DNA of 64,000 nucleotides from Pseudomonas saudimassiliensis (lineage in GTDB: Bacteria > Pseudomonadota > Gammaproteobacteria > Pseudomonadales > Pseudomonadaceae), in contig NZ_LK391969.1 in assembly GCF_000939975.1 (NCBI RefSeq), forward strand, positions 1,313,412-1,377,411, written 5' to 3'. Below, one piece after another: positions 38,322 to 47,485 of this stretch (its first letter is position 1; every line of letters starts with the position of its first letter). The notes beneath the pieces were generated by a model. That model had not been told where the DNA came from, made no database searches, and worked only from the letters and a program-made list of their open reading frames with translations. The translations under genes and the position numbers were made by a program.

Positions 38322-38420
38322 AGGCATTATAGTACCTAAAACCGAGCGCCGGACAATAGAAACGGCATTTTAATGCCTTTAATCGAGTGCTACGGACCCG
38401 TTAAAGGCATTAAAATGCCG
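38322..38420. promoter_or_regulatory. hipA promoter with 20-bp inverted repeat (HipB operators)
   Basis: On the minus strand TATAAT (38326-38331) stands 30 bp before the hipA ATG. The box AGGCATTA overlaps it (38323-38330). Further upstream lies a perfect 20-bp inverted repeat, arms 38363-38382 and 38401-38420 with an 18-bp loop, each arm ending in the same AATGCCT/AGGCATT core. Three copies of one box around a promoter are what an autorepressing HipB would need. The gene-free stretch is 163 bp; the right arm lies 40 bp from the pcaF stop. Confidence 0.7.
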
Positions 38421-38459
38421 ACAGCAGAGCGCCTTGTGGACGCCCTGCTATCGACTGGA

Positions 38460-39662
38460 TCACACCCGCTCGATCAGCATGGCAATCCCCTGCCCCACCC
38501 CGACACACATGGTGCAGACAGCATAGCGGCCGCCCGTGCGCTGCAATTGCAGTGCAGCAGTCATCAGCAGGCGGGCGCCGGACATGCCCAGCGGGTGGCC
38601 CAGGGCGATGGCGCCGCCGTTGGGGTTGACCCGGGAGTCGTCGTCAGCGACGCCCAGTTCGCGCATCACCGCCAAGCCCTGGGCGGCAAAAGCCTCGTTC
38701 AGCTCGAAGACGTCGATGTCATTGACGCTGAGGCCATGCTTGTCCAGCAGTTTGCGGGTAGCCGGGACCGGGCCGATGCCCATGATGCGCGGTTCGACGC
38801 CGGCCGTGGCCATGCCGAGGATCTTCGCCACCGGCTTGAGGCCGTGGGCGTTTACTGCGGCTTCACTGGCGACCAGCATGGCGGCGGCACCATCATTGAC
38901 GCCCGAGGCGTTGCCCGCAGTAACCGTGCCGTTCTCCCGGAACGGGGCCGGCAGGGCCGCCAGTTTGTCCAGGGTAGAGGCGCGGGGGTGCTCGTCGGTG
39001 TCGAACACCAGCGGCTCCTGCTTGCGGCGCGGAATACTCACCGGCACGATCTCTTCGGCGAAGATGCCGTCGGCCTGGGCCTTGGCGGTCTTTTCCTGGG
39101 AACGCAGGGCGAACAGGTCCTGGTCTTCGCGGGAGATATTGAACTGCGCGGCGACGTTTTCCGCGGTCTCCGGCATGGAGTCGATGCCGTGCTGCTTTTT
39201 CATCAGCGGGTTGACGAAGCGCCAGCCAATGGTGGTGTCCTCGATCTTCTGACCGCGGGCAAAGGCGCTGTCGGCCTTGCCCATGACGTAGGGCGCGCGG
39301 GACATGGACTCGACACCGCCGGCCAGCACCAGATCCATCTCGCCGGCGCGGATCGCGCGGAACGCGGTACCAACCGCATCCATCCCCGAGCCGCACAGGC
39401 GGTTGAGCGTGGTGCCCGGGACGCTGGTGGGCAGCCCGGCCAGCAGCGCGGACATGCGCGCGACGTTGCGGTTGTCTTCACCGGCCTGGTTGGCGCAGCC
39501 CATGATGACTTCGTCGATGGCCGCCGGGTCCAGCTCGGGCGCCTGTTCCAGCACCGCCTTGAAGATATGCGCCGCCAGGTCGTCGGGCCGAACGCTGGCC
39601 AGGGTGCCGCCGAAGCGGCCGATGGCCGAACGGCGGGGATGACAGATATAGACGTTGCTCAT
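38460..39662 (-). CDS. pcaF: 3-oxoadipyl-CoA thiolase
   Basis: Cleaves 3-oxoadipyl-CoA to succinyl-CoA and acetyl-CoA, the final step of the beta-ketoadipate pathway. The 400-residue thiolase has the acyl-accepting Cys in LNRLCGSGMDAV, the GGVESMSRAPYVMG motif, NGGAIALGHPLG with the catalytic His, and the second Cys in CTMCVGVGQG. It follows pcaJ after 13 bp in the operon pcaIJF. Confidence 0.96.
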   Translation of the reverse strand: MSNVYICHPRRSAIGRFGGTLASVRPDDLAAHIFKAVLEQAPELDPAAIDEVIMGCANQAGEDNRNVARMSALLAGLPTSVPGTTLNRLCGSGMDAVGTAFRAIRAGEMDLVLAGGVESMSRAPYVMGKADSAFARGQKIEDTTIGWRFVNPLMKKQHGIDSMPETAENVAAQFNISREDQDLFALRSQEKTAKAQADGIFAEEIVPVSIPRRKQEPLVFDTDEHPRASTLDKLAALPAPFRENGTVTAGNASGVNDGAAAMLVASEAAVNAHGLKPVAKILGMATAGVEPRIMGIGPVPATRKLLDKHGLSVNDIDVFELNEAFAAQGLAVMRELGVADDDSRVNPNGGAIALGHPLGMSGARLLMTAALQLQRTGGRYAVCTMCVGVGQGIAMLIERV

Positions 39663-39675
39663 GGTAATCCTCGAA

Positions 39676-40446
39676 TTATTGACCGGCGTGGTGGGCCGCA
39701 GTGCGGGCTTTCAGCTCGCGCAGCACCGTCAGCTCCTCGGTGGTGGGCGGCGGCGTGGTGTCCAGGCTGTCGGCAAAGCGGATTTCCCAGCCGGTAGCCT
39801 CGATCACCTGCTCGCGGGTGACGCCGGGATGCAGGGACGTGACCACCAGCTCCTTGCTGTCCGGATCGGGCTTGAGAATGCACAGATCGGTGATCACCAG
39901 GGTCGGGCCGCGGCCAATATTCGGTACGCCGTCCCGCACCTTGCCGTCGCGACCGAAGCCCACGGTGGTGATGAAGTCCACGTCCTTCACAAAGGTGCGC
40001 TTGGAATGCTTGACGGTAATGAAGACTTCCTTGGCATTGGTGGCGATTTCCGGAGCGCCGCCACCACCAGGCAGCCGCACCTGGGGATCGCGGTAGTCGC
40101 CGATCAGGGTGGTGTTCAGGTTGGCGTAGCGGTCGATCTGGGCAGTGCCGAGAAAGCCGACGCTGACGTGGCCACCCTGCAGCCAGTAGCGGAACATTTC
40201 CGGTACCGAGACCGTGGTCAGTGCCGAGGAGCACAGCTCGCCATCACCAATCGACAGGGGCAGCACGTCGGGCTTGGTCTGCAGGGTGCCGGATTCGTAG
40301 ATCAGGGTGATATCCGGGGCATGGGTCAGCCGGGCCAGGTTCGCGGCCTCGCTGGGCAGGCCGATGCCGACGAAGCAGGTCATGTCATTGTTCAGCGCAC
40401 GGGCTGCCGTGACGCTCATCATTTCCGAAGAGTTGAAGTCGCTCAT
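39676..40446 (-). CDS. pcaJ: 3-oxoadipate CoA-transferase subunit B
   Basis: Transfers CoA from succinyl-CoA to 3-oxoadipate together with PcaI. The ATG at 40446 (MSDFNSSEMMSVTAARAL) has GGAGCGG upstream; a longer frame overlaps pcaI. The 256-residue class I CoA-transferase beta chain has IGLPSEAANLA and the active-site stretch LIYESGT with the catalytic Glu. It begins one base after the pcaI stop. Confidence 0.95.
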   Translation of the reverse strand: MSDFNSSEMMSVTAARALNNDMTCFVGIGLPSEAANLARLTHAPDITLIYESGTLQTKPDVLPLSIGDGELCSSALTTVSVPEMFRYWLQGGHVSVGFLGTAQIDRYANLNTTLIGDYRDPQVRLPGGGGAPEIATNAKEVFITVKHSKRTFVKDVDFITTVGFGRDGKVRDGVPNIGRGPTLVITDLCILKPDPDSKELVVTSLHPGVTREQVIEATGWEIRFADSLDTTPPPTTEELTVLRELKARTAAHHAGQ

Positions 40447-40447
40447 C

Positions 40448-41263
40448 TCAAGCCGCTCCATTGTTGAATACGTTGTCTTGCAGCCAGGCCTGGAACTGAT
40501 CGCGGTCACGGCCGATGGCATCCCAATCCTTGTAGAAGGCGTTGTCACGCTCGTAGTAACCCAGCGCATAGGAAGGCGCTGCGCCCTTTTCCGCTACCGC
40601 GATGGCGGTGATCGCCCAGGACGGCAACACACAGGCATTTACCGTTGCGCCCAGGTCATCGACGATCTCCTCGACCGTGACGATGCTGCGCTTGGCGGCC
40701 AGCACCGCTTCCTTCTGGACGCCGACAATACCTTCCACCAGCACGTTGCCCTTGCGGTCGGCGCGCTGCGCATGGATCACCGTCACATCCGGGCGGATCG
40801 ACGGCACGGCCGCCAGGCGCTCGCCAGTGAAGGGGCATTCGATGAACTTGATCTGGTCGTTGACCTTGGGCAGGTCGCTGCCGATATAACCGCGCAATAC
40901 CGCCAGGGGCAGACCCGCGGCACCGGCTTCATAGGCGTTGGCCATCGCCGCGTGGCTGTGCTCGACCAGTTCGAGGCTGCGCGGCCAGCCCTTCTGTACG
41001 GCGTCCCGCATGCGATGCAGGGAGCCGACACCGGGGTTGCCACCCCAGGAGAAGATGAGCTTCTTGGCACAACCGGCGCCAATCATCTGGTCGTAGACCA
41101 GGTCCGGGGTCATGCGGATCAGTGTCAGATCACGTTTGCCCTGGCGAATGATTTCGTGACCCGCGGCGAAGGGAATCAGGTGGGTGAAGCCTTCCATCGC
41201 GACGGTATCACCGTCGTGGATGTGCTTGGTCACCGCGTCCTGGAGAGAAAGGAATTCAGCCAT
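40448..41263 (-). CDS. pcaI: 3-oxoadipate CoA-transferase subunit A
   Basis: Alpha chain of the class I CoA-transferase, 271 residues. The ATG at 41263 (MAEFLSLQDAVTKHI) has GGAG seven bases upstream; a GTG one codon earlier is less likely. Family landmarks are GDTVAMEGFTHLIPFAAGHE and the SWGGNPGVGS region. It heads pcaIJF and lies behind a double PcaR-like operator. Confidence 0.95.
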   Translation of the reverse strand: MAEFLSLQDAVTKHIHDGDTVAMEGFTHLIPFAAGHEIIRQGKRDLTLIRMTPDLVYDQMIGAGCAKKLIFSWGGNPGVGSLHRMRDAVQKGWPRSLELVEHSHAAMANAYEAGAAGLPLAVLRGYIGSDLPKVNDQIKFIECPFTGERLAAVPSIRPDVTVIHAQRADRKGNVLVEGIVGVQKEAVLAAKRSIVTVEEIVDDLGATVNACVLPSWAITAIAVAEKGAAPSYALGYYERDNAFYKDWDAIGRDRDQFQAWLQDNVFNNGAA

Positions 41264-41292
41264 CACATGTCTCCACTGAGATTGTTACGCAA

Positions 41293-41329
41293 GTTCGCAT
41301 GACGAACATATGTTTTATATGCGAACATA
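41293..41329. promoter_or_regulatory. Double PcaR-like operator upstream of pcaI
   Basis: Two sites of the same design sit about 20 bp apart: GTTCG-CATGA-CGAAC at 41293-41307 and TATGTTTT-ATATG-CGAACATA at 41309-41329. The second matches the pcaD palindrome in 14 of 16 arm positions. The sites lie 30-66 bp before pcaI. Confidence 0.78.
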
Positions 41330-41391
41330 ATGACCCAGTTGTTTTCGGGCCGTCAATACCGTCTTTGGTCTTAACGGCAATATCGCCCTAA

Positions 41392-41408
41392 TGTTCGCCA
41401 TGCGAACA
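41392..41408. promoter_or_regulatory. PcaR-like operator upstream of pcaR
   Basis: TGTTCG-CCATG-CGAACA, a perfect 6-bp dyad with a 5-bp spacer, lies 40 bp before the likely pcaR start. It fits autoregulation, as known for IclR-type PcaR/PobR proteins. Confidence 0.75.
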
Positions 41409-41447
41409 ATGCTAAGATCGCCTCGCTATCATTAAGGAGAAATTGTT

Positions 41448-42236
41448 CTGGACACCAAACTTCAACCCGGCGACCGGGATTACGTCGCCGCTTTGGCCTC
41501 GGGGCTGCAGATTCTTGGCGCCTTCGACGCCGAGCATCCGCGCATGACGCTGACGGAAATGGCCAATCGCACCGCCATGGACCGGGCCAAGGCCCGCCGC
41601 TTCCTGCTGACGCTGGAAGCCCTGGGCTACGTGCGCCGCAGCGGCCGAGATTTCGAGTTGACTCCCCGGGTGCTGGAGCTGGGCCATGCCTTCCAGGCGT
41701 CCAACCCGTACCGCGCGGTCATCCAGCACTACCTGCAGGACATTACCGCGGAGATTGGCGAGTCGTCCTCGCTCAGCGTCCTCGATGGCGCGGACGTGGT
41801 GTACGTGGTGCGCTCGGCGGCGCCCCATCGGTTGATGGCGATCACCCTGTCGGTGGGTACGCGGCTGCCGGCGGCCTATACCTCGATGGGGCGGGTATTG
41901 CTGGCGCAACTGCCGGAGGCGGAACTGGAACAATTGCTCGGCGGTATCGAGCTCCGGGCGCACACGCCCTATTCGCTGACCGATATGGCCGCATTGCGCG
42001 CCGATATAGCGCAGGTCAGAATCCAGGGCTACTCACTGGTGGACCAGGAGCTGGACCTGGGCCTGCGCTCGGTCGCCACACCCGTATTTGCCGGCAACGG
42101 TGATCTGCTCGGGGCCATCAATATCAGCACCAATGCCGCGCGGGTGCCCCTGGAAGTGCTGCTGGACGACTACCTGCCCCGGCTCAGGCAACTGGCGGAC
42201 ACCGTGCAACGAACGGTCCGTTCCGCCGCTGGCTGA
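41448..42236 (+). CDS. pcaR: IclR-family regulator PcaR
   Basis: Activator of pca genes responding to 3-oxoadipate in Pseudomonas. The sequence has an IclR winged helix ([25 protein letters not shown] region, about residues 33-58) and an effector domain with the [16 protein letters not shown] and [19 protein letters not shown] motifs. No ATG fits the N-terminus: after an in-frame TAA at 41433 the frame has CTG at 41448, preceded by AAGGAG at a perfect 8-base spacing, and the next accepted start is TTG at 41493, which has no ribosome site. I choose CTG, giving 262 residues. Divergent from pcaIJF. Confidence 0.85.
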   Translation: MDTKLQPGDRDYVAALASGLQILGAFDAEHPRMTLTEMANRTAMDRAKARRFLLTLEALGYVRRSGRDFELTPRVLELGHAFQASNPYRAVIQHYLQDITAEIGESSSLSVLDGADVVYVVRSAAPHRLMAITLSVGTRLPAAYTSMGRVLLAQLPEAELEQLLGGIELRAHTPYSLTDMAALRADIAQVRIQGYSLVDQELDLGLRSVATPVFAGNGDLLGAINISTNAARVPLEVLLDDYLPRLRQLADTVQRTVRSAAG

Positions 42237-42281
42237 TTCAGTCACGCACTAGACTTTGGTCGCACGGCGGCTGCGCTTGGG

Positions 42282-42391
42282 TTGGTGAGCCCCGGCGCTG
42301 TCGTTATACTGCGCCGCCAGGGTGTCACCGCAATACAGCGGAAGGACAGGTTTTTTGCATAGGTCGGGCCGCCTATGCGAGGAAACTGACC
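42282..42391 (+). promoter_or_regulatory. nhaA promoter and structured leader, candidate Li+/Na+ riboswitch (nhaA-I type)
   Basis: TTGGTG (42282-42287) and TATACT (42305-42310) with a 17-bp spacer would start a leader near 42316. The leader can fold as TGTC-A-CCGC / GCGG-AAG-GACA (42323-42348) and a perfect 7-bp hairpin GCATAGG / CCTATGC (42357-42378), directly followed by the ribosome site GAGGA (42379-42383). The nhaA-I RNA motif, later described as a Li+ riboswitch, is found upstream of nhaA genes. I cannot check its full consensus by eye, so the class is inference; the structure is seen. Confidence 0.5.
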
Positions 42392-43804
42392 ATGCATCGC
42401 CCTGTTTTGCGGCAGGATCTGCCGCGCGCGCAACTCCTTGCCGAACGCGCTCTGGCCACCTTCGAGCGCTTCACCCATGTGCAGGCTGCCAGCGGCGTCG
42501 TGCTGCTGATCGCCGCGGCCATCGCCCTGCTCTGGGCCAACTCGTCCTTTGCACCGCATTACCATGCGCTCTGGCATACACCGATTTCCTTTGGCGTTGG
42601 CCATATCAGCTTCTCCCAGTCGCTGCACTTCTGGATCAACGATGCCTTGATGACGGTGTTCTTCCTGGTGGTCGGCATGGAAGTCCGGCGAGAGATCCAT
42701 GAGGGCTCGCTGCGCGACCTGCGCCAGGCCTCGCTGCCAATTGCCGCCGCAGCGGGCGGCGTGATCCTGCCCGCGCTTGTGTACCTGAGCCTGAATAATG
42801 ATGCCATCCGGCAGCACGGCTGGGCCGTGCCGACTGCCACCGATATCGCTTTCGCGGTTGGCCTGCTGGCGCTGCTGGGCCGTTCCATTCCGGCCAACGT
42901 GCGGGTATTTCTCCTGGCGCTGGCGATCATCGATGATATCGTCGCCGTGCTCATCATCGCCCTGTTCTACTCCGGCGGGCTGGATTACAGCGGCTTTGCG
43001 ATAGCTGGGCTGGGCCTATTGATGGTGATCGGGTTGCAGCGGCTGGGTATCGGCACCGCCTACGCCTACATCCTTCCCGGTGCGGTGCTCTGGGTCGGGC
43101 TATTGAAAACCGGCGCCCATCCGACGCTGGCGGGTGTGGTGCTGGGACTGATGACGCCGGTAATCCCGGTACGCATGCGCGAACGCCCGCTGGACAAGCT
43201 GGCGCGGATCGTGGGCGAGCTCACCAGCCGCGGATCATCCGCCAGCGCTGACCTGGAGCATATGAACCTGCACTTGCGCGAGCTGCGCCTGGCCCAGCGA
43301 GAATTGCTGCCGCCGGTGGTGCGCCTGCAGTCGGCACTGCATCCCTGGGTGGCGTTTGGCATCATGCCGCTATTTGCCTTGGCCAATGCCGGCGTCAGCC
43401 TGGACGGTGTCGACCTGGCCTTGGGCGGCGCGCACTGGGTGACGACGGGCATCATGTTTGCCCTGGTCATCGGCAAACCGATAGGCATTGTCGGCGGCAG
43501 CTGGTTGCTGGTGCGCCTGGGCTGGTGCGCCTTGCCACCCGGTGTATCCTGGGGTGGCATCTGGCTGATCGGTCTGTTTGCCGGGGTCGGCTTCACCATG
43601 TCCATGTTCATCGCCATGCTCGCCTTTACCGACGATAACCTGCTCGGCGCTGCCAAACTGGGCGTATTGCTGGGCTCGGTAGCCGCAGCCGCGCTGGGGA
43701 TGGTCTGGGGTGTCATCTACGCCCGTCGCCTGCGCAACGCCGGGGATAATGTCCCTGCGGCCGGCGCCCCGGCGGCCGCCGCGCTGTCGGCTCACTCCAG
43801 CTGA
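42392..43804 (+). CDS. nhaA: Na+/H+ antiporter NhaA
   Basis: Inner-membrane antiporter that expels Na+ or Li+ for protons. The 470-residue protein has about twelve hydrophobic segments and the key residues: [11 protein letters not shown], the paired aspartates of ALAIIDDI (ion site), and the ALANAGVS stretch of the crossed helices. It is longer than E. coli NhaA (388) because of N- and C-terminal tails and a charged loop near residues 265-310. Single gene after a structured leader. Confidence 0.95.
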   Translation: MHRPVLRQDLPRAQLLAERALATFERFTHVQAASGVVLLIAAAIALLWANSSFAPHYHALWHTPISFGVGHISFSQSLHFWINDALMTVFFLVVGMEVRREIHEGSLRDLRQASLPIAAAAGGVILPALVYLSLNNDAIRQHGWAVPTATDIAFAVGLLALLGRSIPANVRVFLLALAIIDDIVAVLIIALFYSGGLDYSGFAIAGLGLLMVIGLQRLGIGTAYAYILPGAVLWVGLLKTGAHPTLAGVVLGLMTPVIPVRMRERPLDKLARIVGELTSRGSSASADLEHMNLHLRELRLAQRELLPPVVRLQSALHPWVAFGIMPLFALANAGVSLDGVDLALGGAHWVTTGIMFALVIGKPIGIVGGSWLLVRLGWCALPPGVSWGGIWLIGLFAGVGFTMSMFIAMLAFTDDNLLGAAKLGVLLGSVAAAALGMVWGVIYARRLRNAGDNVPAAGAPAAAALSAHSS

Positions 43805-44051
43805 GCATCGGATAACCCAGCGCCGGCACTGTGGCGCTGGGTCTGCCTGACGCCCAGTTCGGCCATACCAGGGCTACCGGAAGTGATGCGCGGTGCCCTG
43901 GGCATGACCTTTCACTGCCTGCCCGGTTAGAATACCCCCCGTTCACCTGCTGTCTGCGCGCCCGGCACGTCCGTATGCCCCGCTGACAGCTCCCCCGAAT
44001 TACCCGCATCGAGCCCCCGGTTCCTCACGCGCGCACAATCGAGAAACAACA

Positions 44052-45539
44052 ATGCTTCACTCCCTGAAACAGGAATGGTTTTCCAACATCCGCGGCGACG
44101 TCCTCTCCGGCCTGGTAGTGGCCCTGGCGCTGATTCCCGAAGCTATCGCCTTCTCCATCATCGCCGGGGTCGATCCCAAGGTCGGGCTCTACGCCTCCTT
44201 CTGTATCGCCGTGGTGATTGCCTTTGCCGGCGGGAGGCCGGGCATGATCTCCGCCGCGACCGGGGCCATGGCCCTGCTGATGGTAACCCTGGTCCGGGAG
44301 CACGGCCTGGAATACCTGCTGGCCGCCACCCTGTTGTGCGGGGCGCTGCAGATTCTGGCGGGGTATCTCAAGCTCGGCTCGCTGATGCGCTTCGTATCGC
44401 GCTCGGTGGTAACCGGCTTCGTCAACGCCCTGGCGATCCTGATCTTCATGGCCCAGCTGCCGGAGCTGATCAACGTCACCTGGCATGTCTACGCCATGTG
44501 CGCGGCGGGCCTGGGCGTCATCTACCTGTTCCCCTACGTGCCGCGCATCGGCAAGTTGATTCCCTCGCCACTGGTGTGCATTCTCACGCTGACCGCGGTG
44601 TCGCTGTACCTGGGGCTGGAGATCCGCACCGTGGGTGACATGGGCGAGCTGCCCGACACCCTGCCGGTGTTCCTCTGGCCGGACGTGCCGCTGACCTTCG
44701 AGACGCTGGCGATCATTTTCCCCTATTCCGCGGCGCTGGCGGTCGTCGGCCTGCTGGAGTCCATGATGACCGCCACCATCGTCGATGACCTGACCGACAC
44801 GCCCAGCGACAAGAACCGCGAATGCAAGGGCCAGGGCCTGGCCAACATCGGCGCCGGGCTGATGGGCGGCATGGCCGGCTGCGCGATGATCGGCCAGTCG
44901 GTGATCAACGTGAAATCCGGCGGTCGCACCCGCCTATCCTGCCTGATTGCCGGCGTGGTGTTGCTGCTGATGGTGGTATTCCTCAGCGACTGGGTCAGCC
45001 AGATTCCCATGGCCGCGCTGGTGGCCGTGATGATCATGGTATCCATTGGCACCTTCAGCTGGGCCTCGGTGCGGGACCTGAAGCGCCACCCGCTGTCGAC
45101 CAACATCGTCATGCTGGTCACCGTCGCCGTGGTGGTATGGACCCATAACCTGGCTTTCGGCGTACTGGCCGGCGTGCTCCTGGCCTCGCTGTTCTTTGCC
45201 AACAAGGTCGGGCATTATCTGGCCATTACCTCCGACCTGGATGAGGCCGGCCGGCAGCGCACCTACCGGGTGACGGGGCAGGTGTTCTTCAGTTCTTCGG
45301 ACAAGTTCATTGCCGCCTTCGATTTCAGGGAAGTGCTTGATAAAGTCGTCATCGACCTGAGCCAGGCCCACTTCTGGGATATCACCGCGGTATCCTCGCT
45401 GGACAAGGTGGTGATCAAGTTCCGCCGTGAGGGCACCGATGTTGAGGTACTCGGGCTCAACGAGGCCAGCGCTACCATCGTCGACCGGTTCGGGGTGCAC
45501 GACAGGCCGGATGCTGTCGACAAGCTGATCAGTCACTGA
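44052..45539 (+). CDS. SulP-family anion transporter with STAS domain
   Basis: The 495-residue protein starts [20 protein letters not shown] and has about 10-12 hydrophobic segments with SulP motifs ([25 protein letters not shown] region, ATGAMALLM) and a C-terminal STAS domain containing [12 protein letters not shown]. Relatives include BicA-type Na+-dependent bicarbonate carriers and sulfate permeases; the substrate cannot be fixed. The next gene, a universal stress protein, is 15 bp downstream, a pairing seen widely for these SulP proteins, which suggests control of the carrier by UspA. Confidence 0.88.
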   Translation: MLHSLKQEWFSNIRGDVLSGLVVALALIPEAIAFSIIAGVDPKVGLYASFCIAVVIAFAGGRPGMISAATGAMALLMVTLVREHGLEYLLAATLLCGALQILAGYLKLGSLMRFVSRSVVTGFVNALAILIFMAQLPELINVTWHVYAMCAAGLGVIYLFPYVPRIGKLIPSPLVCILTLTAVSLYLGLEIRTVGDMGELPDTLPVFLWPDVPLTFETLAIIFPYSAALAVVGLLESMMTATIVDDLTDTPSDKNRECKGQGLANIGAGLMGGMAGCAMIGQSVINVKSGGRTRLSCLIAGVVLLLMVVFLSDWVSQIPMAALVAVMIMVSIGTFSWASVRDLKRHPLSTNIVMLVTVAVVVWTHNLAFGVLAGVLLASLFFANKVGHYLAITSDLDEAGRQRTYRVTGQVFFSSSDKFIAAFDFREVLDKVVIDLSQAHFWDITAVSSLDKVVIKFRREGTDVEVLGLNEASATIVDRFGVHDRPDAVDKLISH

Positions 45540-45554
45540 CAGGAGGACCGCCCC

Positions 45555-46406
45555 ATGACCAATATCATCGCCTGCATCGACGGCTCCGCCTCGGCGTCTT
45601 CGGTGTGCGATTACGCCGCCTGGGCCAGCCAGCAGCTGCAGGCGCCGCTGGTATTGCTCCATGTGCTCGACCGCGCGCTGTACCCGCAATCCGGCGACCT
45701 GAGCGGCAACATCGGCCTGGACAGCCGCGAGCAGTTGCTGGAAGAGCTGGCCCAGCTGGATGAAAAGCGCGCCCGCCTGGCCCGCGAGCAGGGCGAGCTG
45801 GTGCTTCAGGCCGCCTGCCAGCGAGTACAGGACGCCGGCTATGCCCGGCCGCAGATGCTGCAGCGCCACGGCAGTCTGGTCGACACCTTGATGGAGCACG
45901 AAGCGGAGATACGCCTGCTGGTGATCGGCAAGCGCGGCGAAGACAGCACCCGCCCCGGCCAGGTGATCGGCAGCCAGCTGGAAAGCGCCATCCGCAGCAT
46001 GCGCCGCCCGGTGCTGGTGACTCCCGCCACATTTTGCATCCCGCGCAGCGTACTGCTCGCCTTTGATGGCAGCGCCACGGCCGACAAGGGCATCGACATG
46101 CTCTGCGCCAGTCCACTGCTGCGCGGCCTACCGGTCCACCTGGTGATGGTCGCTGCCGACAACGACAAGCACCAGCAGCAGCTGTCCGCTGCGGCCGAAC
46201 GCCTGCGCACAGCCGGTTATGTCACCCAAACCGCGCTATTGTCCGGTGAAGTGGTAGACAGCCTGCTGGCCTACCAGCAGACGCATCAACTGGACCTGCT
46301 GGCCATGGGCGCCTATGGACATTCACGCATCCGCGAGTTCTTCATCGGCAGCACCACGACCACCATGCTGCGCCTCTGCACCACGCCCCTGCTCATGTTG
46401 CGCTGA
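45555..46406 (+). CDS. Tandem universal stress protein
   Basis: The 283-residue protein holds two USP domains (about 1-145 and 155-283). The second has the ATP-binding motif GAYGHSRIREFFIGSTT; the first has a weaker IGKRGEDSTRPGQVIGSQL version. AGGAGG lies just before the ATG. It is the partner of the SulP transporter in a two-gene operon and may respond to ATP or energy state; the link is inference from gene order. Confidence 0.88.
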   Translation: MTNIIACIDGSASASSVCDYAAWASQQLQAPLVLLHVLDRALYPQSGDLSGNIGLDSREQLLEELAQLDEKRARLAREQGELVLQAACQRVQDAGYARPQMLQRHGSLVDTLMEHEAEIRLLVIGKRGEDSTRPGQVIGSQLESAIRSMRRPVLVTPATFCIPRSVLLAFDGSATADKGIDMLCASPLLRGLPVHLVMVAADNDKHQQQLSAAAERLRTAGYVTQTALLSGEVVDSLLAYQQTHQLDLLAMGAYGHSRIREFFIGSTTTTMLRLCTTPLLMLR

Positions 46407-46437
46407 ATGCGCGGCAGACTGGTCGGGCTGCCCGCAG

Positions 46438-46830
46438 CTACCGGATGACCTCCATCCGCACGTTCAGTAGTCCGGCGGAAGTATCGCCGATGCTGGCGAA
46501 GGCAGAACGGGACAGATCGATAACCCGGCCACGCACAAAGGGGCCCCGGTCATTGATACGCACCACCACGCTCCTGCCGTTGCGCACATTGGTCACCCTG
46601 ACCTGCGAGCCGAACGGTAGCGTCCGGTGTGCGGCGGTATTCCGACCGATCTTGTAAAGCTCGCCGCTGGCGGTCTTCCGGTTCTGGAAACGGTCGGCAT
46701 AGAACGACGCCTTGCCTGTCTCTGTATGCCCTACCCAGTTACCGCCGTGGCCGGGGCGATAGAGGTTGCTGCAGCCGGCCATCGCGGCCAGGACCACGAG
46801 CAGGACCAGCGTCCTGATAGTTGCTTGCAT
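46438..46830 (-). CDS. RlpA-like lipoprotein (double-psi beta-barrel, no SPOR)
   Basis: A 130-residue protein with a lipoprotein signal ([10 protein letters not shown]) and a double-psi beta-barrel domain: [30 protein letters not shown] and the catalytic-site Asp in [18 protein letters not shown]. RlpA is a septal lytic transglycosylase that digests naked glycan; this short version lacks the SPOR domain, so septal targeting is not expected. It runs against the UspA gene. Confidence 0.88.
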   Translation of the reverse strand: MQATIRTLVLLVVLAAMAGCSNLYRPGHGGNWVGHTETGKASFYADRFQNRKTASGELYKIGRNTAAHRTLPFGSQVRVTNVRNGRSVVVRINDRGPFVRGRVIDLSRSAFASIGDTSAGLLNVRMEVIR

Positions 46831-46957
46831 TGAATACCTTCCAAAGTCATTGCCTCACCAGCTGACCTCCATTACCGAGGTCGAGCTGCCGTGGTCAACT
46901 GACACCGGATGCTGCGTTAAGTTTTCGTCCGCAGCATCCGGTTACTGGAAGCGATGT

Positions 46958-47407
46958 TCAGTAGCTACGGTAAGGCAGGAATTTACCCGATAGCACCACC
47001 TGCACCCGATCGCCCTTCGGATCCGCCTGCCGCTGGATATCCATGGAGAAATCGATCGCGCTCATGATGCCATCGCCGAACTCCTCATGGATGAGCTCCT
47101 TGATGGTCGTACCGTACACACTGACGATCTCGTACCAACGATAGATCAGCGGGTCCGTGGGTACCGCGCTGGGCAGCGATCCCTTGTAGGGCACGATCTG
47201 CAGCCAGGCGACGGCCACATCCGGTAATTCAAACAGCTGCCCCAGGGCCTCGGCCTGCGTCTTGTCGAAGGTCATCTGGCCCAGGCAGCCCGCCGTCACG
47301 AACTCCTTGGACAGGCCCACCGCCTCCGCTGCCTGTTGCCACCGCAGGCCCTTGCGGACCTTGGCAGCGATGATCATACGGGTTACTTCTTCTCGGCTGG
47401 AAATCAT
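46958..47407 (-). CDS. cynS: Cyanate hydratase (cyanase)
   Basis: Decomposes cyanate with bicarbonate to ammonia and CO2; decamer. The ATG at 47407 (MISSREEVTRMI) has GAGGAAG upstream; the frame to 47428 lacks support. The 149-residue product has the N-terminal helical domain and the catalytic residues: Arg and Glu in YRWYEIVSVYG and Ser in SAIDFSM. It follows the formamidase-like gene by about 78 bp on the same strand, so both could be used to release nitrogen. No cynR or cynT is nearby. Confidence 0.95.
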   Translation of the reverse strand: MISSREEVTRMIIAAKVRKGLRWQQAAEAVGLSKEFVTAGCLGQMTFDKTQAEALGQLFELPDVAVAWLQIVPYKGSLPSAVPTDPLIYRWYEIVSVYGTTIKELIHEEFGDGIMSAIDFSMDIQRQADPKGDRVQVVLSGKFLPYRSY

Positions 47408-47485
47408 GGGGTGCTTCCTCATTGTCACGGATCAGCGAACACACTGCTGATCCGCTCGGCGTCAAAAGAATGGATAGCTAGCGAC

